Below, piece after piece: positions 5,073-11,215 of a stretch of DNA of 13,743 nucleotides. The DNA is from Oscillospiraceae bacterium (GTDB lineage Bacteria; Bacillota; Clostridia; Oscillospirales; Acutalibacteraceae). The translations under genes were made by a program, and so were the position numbers. How positions within the stretch are numbered: the stretch's first letter is position 1; the number at the start of each line of letters is the position of its first letter. Below the pieces are notes generated by a model. It did not search any database. It was not told where the DNA came from and saw only the letters and a program-made list of their open reading frames with translations. The stretch spans positions 1 to 13,743 of the forward strand of contig DNIP01000128.1 of the NCBI GenBank assembly GCA_003499325.1, in the 5' to 3' direction.

Positions 5073-8000
5073 TCAGGACCATGAACCGCCGCTGTTGCCG
5101 TTATCGCCGCCGGTCCACGATGTGATCGTGTAGGTCTTGCCGATTTGTAAGGTCAGATCGCCTGTCTGGTTCCAGGCGCTAGCCCAAACATCGGCAGCCT
5201 TCGCGGGATCCATGCGAACGAAAATGCCGTCAGTGTATCCTGCGGGAACCTCAAACTGATACTTGCCATTTACCGATGTGCCGGTTATCCACTGATCGCC
5301 GTCATCGTTCCAAACATACAGCTCAAAGCGTGCATTTGCCTGATCCCAAAGATTGGAACCGCCTGCGTTCAGATAGACATAATTCTTGGCCGCTTCTGTC
5401 GGAATCGGCGTTGTCGGCTGAGGAGCGGTGGTCGGCTCGGGGGTAGGATCGGTTTTGCCGATATCATAGAAAGCTACCTGATAGTTGCCTGTGCTGTCCT
5501 TATCGGTCAGGTAAACGCCGGTAGCGCCGGTGAAGGTGATATCAACAGTCTGCTGTGAACCATCATTGATGATGTAGTTGGTCATACCTGCGGGCATCTC
5601 AATTGTATAGCGCTTCTCGCCAAGCTCGTTGGTATCGAGGTAAGTCATCGGAACGCCCGGCCAATCGACAGGCTGATCCTCGTCAGACCAATAATAGATA
5701 TTGACAGTACTGAAGCCCTTGTTATTACTGAAGATGATGGTTCTGTCGGTAACATCAGATGACTCAGTCGGAGCGGTGGTCGGATCGGGAGTCGGTGTGG
5801 AACCGCCGTCGATGTAGAGATAGCCGCCGAAGGTACTCCAATCACTCTGATAGGTGGATTTGAAGTAAACAGTGACGTCGCCTGCGTGAGCCGCGTCAAC
5901 AACATATTCATTATCTACGCCCTCGGGGTACCATGTCGTGATCGCGCCGTTCTCGACCTTGACAGCCTTGACGCCGTCGGTAGCGGCGAGAGTGGTGCTG
6001 AGCATGTACTCGCCCGGGTTCGCGGCATTCTCACTGAACTGATACGCGGAATCCGCTTTCCAATCAGTCATGGTGCCGACCAGATAGTAGCCGTCAGCCA
6101 GAGTGACCGGCGGTGTAGTGGGAGCGGTTGTAGGCTTGGGTGCTTCTGTCGGAGCTGTTGTAGGCTTGGGAGCCTCGGTGGGCTCGGGAGCTTCTGTCCC
6201 ATCCTCAGTCGGCTTTGTTGACTCAGGCCAATAGAAGGAAGAGTGGAGTCTGAAATTGGGGTTCAAGGTCTCCCACTCAAAGATAATCGAAGTCAGGTCA
6301 TCATCAGCAATGCACAGCGTTCTCATATCGATGGTGATATAAGCCTCGCCGGGTGCAGTGACCTGATACTGTGCCTGAATCAGTCTTGCGTCATTATTAT
6401 TGAAATCGAATCCTCTCGAGTAGGGCGTAGAAGCAGTAAAGAATACCGCGCCGCGAGTGGAATCATAATACGGCTTGATATTTTCCAGACTGGTTTCTTT
6501 TCCGCTCGCCATGGTCTGTGACTTGGTGATCGGGAACATGGCGTCCAGATCGATGATGCCCTCTTCATCGTACTCATCGACCAATTTGATCATAGAGTTC
6601 GGATAGAGCTGCGCGCCATCGATAGAGCCGATTTTACCGCTGTTGAGCTGAGAAGCGTTCAGCGTCGTGTAAACGGTGAAGGTATCACCTACGTTGAACT
6701 CCTTGGTCTCAGTCTCGCCGTCCATACCCTGGATATGGACGATTGCCTTCTCGCTCGCGGTGGTCGGAGCTACCGTGGGCACGGGCGCCTCGGTCGGTGC
6801 AACCGTGGGCTTGGGCGCCTCGGTCGGAGCAACTGTGGGCTTGGGAGCCTCGGTCGGAGCAACGGTGGGCTTGGGCGCCTCAGTCGGAGCCTCAGTGGGC
6901 TTGGATGCCTCGGTCGGAGCCTCGGTGGGCTTGGGCGCTTCGGTGGGTGCCTCGGTGGGCTTGGGTGCTTCTGTCTCACCCTCAGTCGGCTCTGTTGATT
7001 CAGACCAATCGAAGGAAGAGTGGAGTCTGAAATTGGGATTTAGGGTCTCCCACTCAAAGATCAGCGGAGTCAGATCATCATCGGAAATGCACAGCGTTCT
7101 CATATTGATGGTGATATAAGCCTCGCCGGGTGCAGTAACCTGATACTGTGCTTGAATCAGTCTTGCGCTATTATTATTAAAGACAAAGCCTCTTGCGTAT
7201 GGCATAGACGCAACAAAGAAGACTGCGCCGCGGGTGGAATCATAATACGGCTTAATGTTCTCCAGACTGGTGTCTTTTCCGCTCGCCATCGTCTGTGACT
7301 TGGTGATCGGGAACATGGCGTCCAGATCGATGATGCTCTCATCATCATACTCATCGACCAATTTGATCATCGCGTTCGGATAGAGCTGCGCACCATCGAT
7401 AGAGCCGATTCGTCCCTCGTTGACTTGAGAAGCATTCAGCGTCGTGTATACGGTGAATGTATCGCCTACGTTAAACTCCTTGGTCTCGGTCTCGCCGTCC
7501 AGACCCTGGACATGGACGATCGCCTTGTCGCTCGCGGTGGTCGGAGCTACCGTCGGCACGGGCGCCTCGGTCGGTGCAACCGTGGGCTGGGGAGCCTCGG
7601 TGGGCTTAGGAGCCTCGGTCGGAGCTACCGTGGGCTTGGGTGCTTCTGTCTCGTTCTCAGTCGGCTCTGTTGATTCAGACCAATCGAAGGAAGAGTGGAG
7701 TCTGAAATTGGGATTTAGGGTCTCCCACTCAAAGATAATCGGAGTCAGATCATCATCAGAAATGCACAGCGTTCTCATATCGATGGTGATATAAGCCTCG
7801 CCGGGGGCGGTGACCTGATACTGTGCTTGAATCAGTCTTGCGCTATTATTATTAAAGACAAAGCCTCTTTCGTAAGGCATAGATGCAAGAAAGAAGACTG
7901 CGCCGCGGGTGGAATCATAATACGGCTTAATGTTCTCCAGGCTGGTGTCTTTTCCGCTCGCCATCGTCTGTGACTTGGTGATCGGGAACATGGCGTCCAG

Positions 8001-10949
8001 ATCGATGATGCCTTCTTCATCGTACTCATCGACCAATTTGATCATAGAGTTCGGATAGAGCTGCGCGCCGTCGATAGAGCCGATTTTACCGCTGTTGATC
8101 TGAGAAGCGTTCAGCGTCGTGTATACGGTGAAGGTATCGCCTACGTTGAACTCCTTGGTCTCGGTCTCGCCGTCCAGACCCTGGACATGGACGATCGCCT
8201 TCTCGCTCGCGGTGGTCGGAGCTACCGTCGGCACGGGCGCCTCGGTCGGTGCAACCGTGGGCTTGGGTGCCTCGGTCGGTGCTACCGTGGGCTTGGGTGC
8301 CTCGGTCGGAGCCTCGGTGGGCTTGGGAGCCTCAGTCGGAGCCTCGGTGGGCTTGGGAGCCTCAGTCGGAGCAACGGTGGGCTTGGGAGCCTCGGTCGGA
8401 GCCTCGGTGGGCTCTGCGGGAGTAGTCCAAGTGACGGTCATCTTAGCGCCGGTCTTGGTGCTGAAGTCAAAGCCGGTCAGGTCGAGCTGCATCTTGATAG
8501 TGGTGCCTGCGGTCAGACCGGTGATCTTGAGGTTGGTAGAACCATTGTAGATCGCGTCGGTGGTTACGCCGTTTGCGATCACACCGTTGTCGCCGAGACC
8601 GAAGTTGTGTGTCCAAGCGTCATTGATTGCGAACTTGAACTCGGGATCAGAGGTGTCATACTCGCCGAGCGTGTACTCAGCCTCGTAGATACCGTCGGCA
8701 ACCTTGGTCATGTGGTTGGAAGCGGCCTTCTCGTTCCAGAACTCATTGTTCAGCCAGCCGCTGCCGTCAGTAATACCGTTACCGACTGCGGTGACGGAAT
8801 CAACTACGAGATCGTCCTCATAAGAGATGATGTCGCCGTCTACCCATGTCTTGGTGCCGTCGCAATATACGGTGAAGGTGCCGGCGCCGGTCAGGTTGAA
8901 GGTAACGTTGTTGCCTGTCTCGTCGCCGATCCAGGCAGTGCCGTTCTTAACAGCCTTGAGCTGTACGTCCTTCATTGCGGCGTCTACGGTATACTGTCTG
9001 GTGTAGATACCGTCAGCGCCCTTGGTCATGGTGTTGTTAGCGTCGTTGGCATTCCAGGCGGTACCGAAGATACCGGTAGCGTTACCGGCTACAATGTAAA
9101 CGTCCTCAGGAGCAGGCTCAGTGGGAGCCTCGGTGGGCTCGGGCGCCTCAGTCGGAGCCTGTGTGGGCTTGGGAGCCTCGGTGGGAGCTGTTGTAGGCTT
9201 CGGAGCCTCGGTGGGCTTGGGAGCTTCTGTCCCATCCTCAGTCGGCTTTGTTGACTCAGGCCAATAGAAGGAAGAGTGGAGTCTGAAATTGGGGTTCAGG
9301 GTCTCCCACTCAAAGATAACCGCAGTCAGGTCATCATCAGCAATGCACAGCGTTCTCATATCGATGGTGATATAAGCCTCGCCGGGGGCGGTGACCTGAT
9401 ACTGTGCCTGAATCAGTCTTGCGTCATTATTATTGAAATTGAATCCTCTCGAGTAGGGCGTAGAAGCAGTAAAGAATACCGCGCCGCGGGTGGAATCATA
9501 ATACGGCTTGATACTTTCCAGACTGGTGTCTTTTCCGCTCCCCATGGTCTGTGACTTGGTGATCGGGAACATGGCGTCCAGATCGATGATGCCCTCTTCA
9601 TCATACTCATCGACCAATTTGATCATAGCGTTCGGATAGAGCTGTGCGCCGTCGATAGAGCCGATTTTACCGCTGTTGATCTGTGAAGCGTTCAGCGTCG
9701 TATATACGGTGAAGGTATCGCCTACGTTGAACTCCTTGGTCTCCGTCTCGCCGTCCAGACCTTGGACATGGACGATTGCCTTGTCGCTCGGGGTGGTCGG
9801 AGCTACCGTCGGCACGGGCGCCTCAGTCGGCGCCTCGGTGGGCTTGGGAGCTTCGGTGGGAGCAACTGTGGGCTTGGGAGCCTCGGTCGGTGCTACCGTG
9901 GGCTTAGGTGCTTCGGTAGGAGCAACCGTGGGCTTGGGTGCTTCTGTCGGAGCAGCCGTGGGCTTGGGCGCTTCGGTAGGAGCAATTGTGGGAGCAGGCA
10001 CGGGCTTATCAAAGGTAGCGTTGACAGTCAGCTCCGTGTCGGAAACCGCAGTGCCGTTATTGACCAGCAGCGTCAAATCTAAATCGGCAGCCGCCAGAAA
10101 AGACAGCGTGTTTCTGACTTCGCCGGTACCGCCGTGAGTGACGGTGTATCGTGTCACGATCGCCAGATCGTCGTCGGAATCGAAAACAAAACCGTTGTTG
10201 ACGCCGGGTGTGGACGCATTATACTGAACCCAGCCGGCGTCTCTGAGGCGACCCATTGCCTTTTCACCGAATACCGGGAATACGGTATCGGTATCGGTGA
10301 AGAGCTGTTCGCCGTCGATCTCGCTCGATAAAGTCAGAACGGAATCGGTAAAGCGCTGATCGCCGCTTGCGGCAGCGATCTGGACGTCACTGCCGGCTTT
10401 CTTCACGTTCAGTGAAGTATAAACGACAAAGCTGTCGCCGACATTGAATTCCTTGGTCTCTAACTGCCCGTTCAGACCGTAGATCGTGATCGTCGCAGTC
10501 GTAGATTCATCGGTAGGAACCTGCGTCGGAGGTTCGGTCGGTTCGACATAGACCGGCTCGCCAATGCCTTTATCCTGCGCTTCGGGTTTATGAACAATAT
10601 ACTGTCTGAGAAGCAATAAATCGTTTCCGTCGATCTTCTCCTCAATACCGTATTCTTCATCCTTATAGCAGTCGGCTACTTTGAAATCGATCGAATTCTT
10701 GGACATTTTTGTATAATCAAGATATCCTTCAGTGTAATTATGGGTGATCGATTTTCTGAGCACAAGAACGTCATCACCGTTAATCCTGCCGTCGCGGTTA
10801 ATGTCGCCCAAAAGCGCCGGCTCGCTCGGCGGATCTGTGTAAATCGTGTCGCCATCAGCTGCCGCGCCCTGTACGACGCCTACGGATATGACCGCAAACA
10901 TCATGCAAAGCACCAGAAGCATACTGATAGCCTGCTTACATTTTCTCAT
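5073..10949 (-). CDS. Giant secreted dockerin protein with cohesin-like and starch-binding-like modules
   Basis: A 1958-residue protein with no visible catalytic domain. Order: Sec signal peptide (1-31, no lipobox); dockerin (46-121, first calcium loop D49-x-N51-x-D53 to D60); divergent cohesin-like module (152-315); near-identical modules at 389-563, 916-1090, 1141-1315 and 1400-1574; two X25-like domains (616-841) between the first two of these; a YYLVGTMTDW carbohydrate-binding-like domain (1617-1716); a CBM26-like domain (1735-1832, IYYWSDEDQPVDWPGVPM); and a last starch-binding-like domain (1855-1958). Linkers are PTEAP repeats. There is no LPXTG or membrane anchor, so the dockerin is the likely attachment to the cell or to a scaffold. 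The start has AGGAGGAG seven bases upstream. Likely role: adaptor or starch adhesin of an amylosome-like complex. The dockerin and CBM26 calls are firmer than the cohesin-like call; the modules could instead bind glycan. Confidence 0.88.
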   Translation of the reverse strand: MRKCKQAISMLLVLCMMFAVISVGVVQGAAADGDTIYTDPPSEPALLGDINRDGRINGDDVLVLRKSITHNYTEGYLDYTKMSKNSIDFKVADCYKDEEYGIEEKIDGNDLLLLRQYIVHKPEAQDKGIGEPVYVEPTEPPTQVPTDESTTATITIYGLNGQLETKEFNVGDSFVVYTSLNVKKAGSDVQIAAASGDQRFTDSVLTLSSEIDGEQLFTDTDTVFPVFGEKAMGRLRDAGWVQYNASTPGVNNGFVFDSDDDLAIVTRYTVTHGGTGEVRNTLSFLAAADLDLTLLVNNGTAVSDTELTVNATFDKPVPAPTIAPTEAPKPTAAPTEAPKPTVAPTEAPKPTVAPTEAPKPTVAPTEAPKPTEAPTEAPVPTVAPTTPSDKAIVHVQGLDGETETKEFNVGDTFTVYTTLNASQINSGKIGSIDGAQLYPNAMIKLVDEYDEEGIIDLDAMFPITKSQTMGSGKDTSLESIKPYYDSTRGAVFFTASTPYSRGFNFNNNDARLIQAQYQVTAPGEAYITIDMRTLCIADDDLTAVIFEWETLNPNFRLHSSFYWPESTKPTEDGTEAPKPTEAPKPTTAPTEAPKPTQAPTEAPEPTEAPTEPAPEDVYIVAGNATGIFGTAWNANDANNTMTKGADGIYTRQYTVDAAMKDVQLKAVKNGTAWIGDETGNNVTFNLTGAGTFTVYCDGTKTWVDGDIISYEDDLVVDSVTAVGNGITDGSGWLNNEFWNEKAASNHMTKVADGIYEAEYTLGEYDTSDPEFKFAINDAWTHNFGLGDNGVIANGVTTDAIYNGSTNLKITGLTAGTTIKMQLDLTGFDFSTKTGAKMTVTWTTPAEPTEAPTEAPKPTVAPTEAPKPTEAPTEAPKPTEAPTEAPKPTVAPTEAPKPTVAPTEAPVPTVAPTTASEKAIVHVQGLDGETETKEFNVGDTFTVYTTLNASQINSGKIGSIDGAQLYPNSMIKLVDEYDEEGIIDLDAMFPITKSQTMASGKDTSLENIKPYYDSTRGAVFFLASMPYERGFVFNNNSARLIQAQYQVTAPGEAYITIDMRTLCISDDDLTPIIFEWETLNPNFRLHSSFDWSESTEPTENETEAPKPTVAPTEAPKPTEAPQPTVAPTEAPVPTVAPTTASDKAIVHVQGLDGETETKEFNVGDTFTVYTTLNASQVNEGRIGSIDGAQLYPNAMIKLVDEYDDESIIDLDAMFPITKSQTMASGKDTSLENIKPYYDSTRGAVFFVASMPYARGFVFNNNSARLIQAQYQVTAPGEAYITINMRTLCISDDDLTPLIFEWETLNPNFRLHSSFDWSESTEPTEGETEAPKPTEAPTEAPKPTEAPTEASKPTEAPTEAPKPTVAPTEAPKPTVAPTEAPKPTVAPTEAPVPTVAPTTASEKAIVHIQGMDGETETKEFNVGDTFTVYTTLNASQLNSGKIGSIDGAQLYPNSMIKLVDEYDEEGIIDLDAMFPITKSQTMASGKETSLENIKPYYDSTRGAVFFTASTPYSRGFDFNNNDARLIQAQYQVTAPGEAYITIDMRTLCIADDDLTSIIFEWETLNPNFRLHSSFYWPESTKPTEDGTEAPEPTEAPKPTTAPTEAPKPTTAPTTPPVTLADGYYLVGTMTDWKADSAYQFSENAANPGEYMLSTTLAATDGVKAVKVENGAITTWYPEGVDNEYVVDAAHAGDVTVYFKSTYQSDWSTFGGYLYIDGGSTPTPDPTTAPTESSDVTDRTIIFSNNKGFSTVNIYYWSDEDQPVDWPGVPMTYLDTNELGEKRYTIEMPAGMTNYIINDGSQQTVDITFTGATGVYLTDKDSTGNYQVAFYDIGKTDPTPEPTTAPQPTTPIPTEAAKNYVYLNAGGSNLWDQANARFELYVWNDDGDQWITGTSVNGKYQFEVPAGYTDGIFVRMDPAKAADVWASAWNQTGDLTLQIGKTYTITSWTGGDNGNSGGSWS
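6228..6752 (-). repeat. 525-bp module repeat, copy 4
   Basis: Residues 1400-1574. Distinguishing residues: HIQGMDG, SQLNSGKIG, YPNSMIKL, TMASGKETSLEN, TASTPYSRGFDFNNNDARL, end SSFYWPES. The first half resembles copy 2 and the second half copy 1. Confidence 0.9.
6753..7004 (-). repeat. PTEAP linker repeat array (longest of several)
   Basis: Residues 1316-1399 are Pro/Thr/Glu/Ala/Lys repeats of the form APKPTEAPTE or APKPTVAPTE, encoded by a roughly 30-bp tandem unit. Related arrays lie at 9786-10010, 9105-9260, 8205-8426, 7530-7679 and 6102-6227. They are extended, flexible spacers and are probably prone to length change by slippage. Confidence 0.85.
7005..7529 (-). repeat. 525-bp module repeat, copy 3
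   Basis: Residues 1141-1315. Distinguishing residues: SQVNEGRIG, YPNAMIKL, EYDDESIID, TMASGKDTSLEN, VASMPYARGFVFNNNSARL, ITINMRTL, end SSFDWSES. Confidence 0.9.
7680..8204 (-). repeat. 525-bp module repeat, copy 2
   Basis: Residues 916-1090. Distinguishing residues: SQINSGKIG, YPNSMIKL, TMASGKDTSLEN, LASMPYERGFVFNNNSARL, end SSFDWSES. Its second half is closest to copy 3. Confidence 0.9.
8427..9104 (-). other. Pair of X25-like (pullulanase-type) domains
   Basis: Residues 616-712 (DVYIVAGNATGIFGTAWN, NTMTKGADGIYTRQYTV, then a beta-rich end) and 713-841 (VDSVTAVGNGITDGSGWL, NHMTKVADGIYEAEYTLG, EFKFAINDAWTHNFG). The shared MTK-ADGIY core followed by a K-x-A/AIN strand is typical of X25/SusE-like starch-associated beta-sandwiches. 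They interrupt the series of repeated modules. Confidence 0.65.
9261..9785 (-). repeat. 525-bp module repeat, copy 1
   Basis: Residues 389-563. Distinguishing residues: SQINSGKIG, YPNAMIKL, TMGSGKDTSLES, TASTPYSRGFNFNNNDARL, end SSFYWPES. The following linker starts TKPTEDGTEAP, as after copy 4. Confidence 0.9.
10011..10496 (-). other. Divergent first cohesin-like module
   Basis: Residues 152-313. It shares the entry motif LETKEFNVGDSFVVYTSLN with the four later modules but then diverges in length and sequence. GFVFDSDDDLAIVTRYTVT corresponds to GF-FNNN-ARLIQAQYQVT of the others. It is probably an older duplicate with a different ligand. Confidence 0.65.
10585..10814 (-). other. Dockerin domain of the giant protein
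   Basis: Residues 46-121. The first repeat is canonical (LLGDINRDGRINGDDVLVLRK): positions 1, 3, 5 and 12 of the calcium loop are D49, N51, D53 and D60. The second repeat reads ADCYKD, then EEYGIEE, then KIDGNDLLLLRQYIV. Its loop has Tyr at position 3 and seven residues where one Gly is normal. The domain is N-terminal, straight after the signal peptide; most dockerins are C-terminal. Confidence 0.85.
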
Positions 10950-10955
10950 GTTATC

Positions 10956-11004
10956 TCCTCCTAAATTGCTGCCTGTACGGCTGTAACAGGCTCATTCAAT
11001 TTAG
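10956..11004 (-). promoter_or_regulatory. Leader hairpin next to the giant gene's ribosome-binding site
   Basis: CTAAATTG/CAATTTAG (11004-10997 with 10968-10961) encloses GCCTGT/ACAGGC (10991-10986 with 10976-10971) across a small internal loop. The 3' arm runs into AGGAGGA (10962-10956) and shares two bases with it. It may control ribosome access or protect the 5' end of a nearly 6-kb mRNA. Confidence 0.5.
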
Positions 11005-11033
11005 CAGAGCAACCACTTCGGGTATACTCACGC

Positions 11034-11057
11034 TATTGTAAATATTATATTACAATA
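11034..11057. promoter_or_regulatory. Inverted repeat centred on the -10, candidate operator
   Basis: TATTGTAA (11034-11041) and TTACAATA (11050-11057) are perfect 8-bp inverted half-sites separated by eight bases that contain the -10 hexamer. A dimeric repressor bound here would block RNA polymerase. I do not recognise the regulator. Confidence 0.5.
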
Positions 11058-11072
11058 ACGTAATCTTTTCAA
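11044..11072 (-). promoter_or_regulatory. Sigma-A promoter of the giant dockerin gene
   Basis: TTGAAA (11072-11067), 17 bases, TATAAT (11049-11044) on the minus strand. The start near 11037 gives a leader of about 88 bases. Confidence 0.85.
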
Positions 11073-11104
11073 TAAAACTCAGTCGCTTTTATCGGATCGC
11101 ACGC

Positions 11105-11136
11105 ATAGAAAAAAACGCCCCGTTTTTGGGCGTTTT
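11105..11136 (-). terminator. Second terminator behind rpoC
   Basis: On the minus strand AAAACGCCC/GGGCGTTTT (11136-11128 with 11120-11112) with a 7-base loop is followed by further T. It stands between the main rpoC terminator and the giant gene's promoter. It is nearly symmetrical, so it could also act on plus-strand transcripts. Confidence 0.7.
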
Positions 11137-11171
11137 GCACAATATATGGTAATGTTTTTGGATAATTCTAG

Positions 11172-11205
11172 CAAAGAAAAATGAGCCTCCGAAGCGGAGG
11201 CTCAT
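11172..11205 (-). terminator. Rho-independent terminator of rpoC
   Basis: A perfect 10- to 11-bp GC-rich stem ATGAGCCTCCG/CGGAGGCTCAT (11205-11181) with a tiny loop is followed on the minus strand by TTTTCTTTGC. It begins 10 bases after the rpoC stop. Confidence 0.93.
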
Positions 11206-11215
11206 CCTAATGATC

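Noticed and set aside
8187..9254. Long plus-strand open frame (355 codons), Gly/Leu/Arg-rich
   Set aside because: It is the antisense of the PTEAP linkers and X25-like region, whose skewed codons leave the opposite strand open. It has no ribosome-binding site and is low in complexity; several shorter ones opposite other linkers have the same cause.
6102..10010. Regular repeats considered as a CRISPR array
   Set aside because: The short repeats are in-frame Pro/Thr linker codons and the long ones are protein modules; there are no unique spacers and no cas genes.
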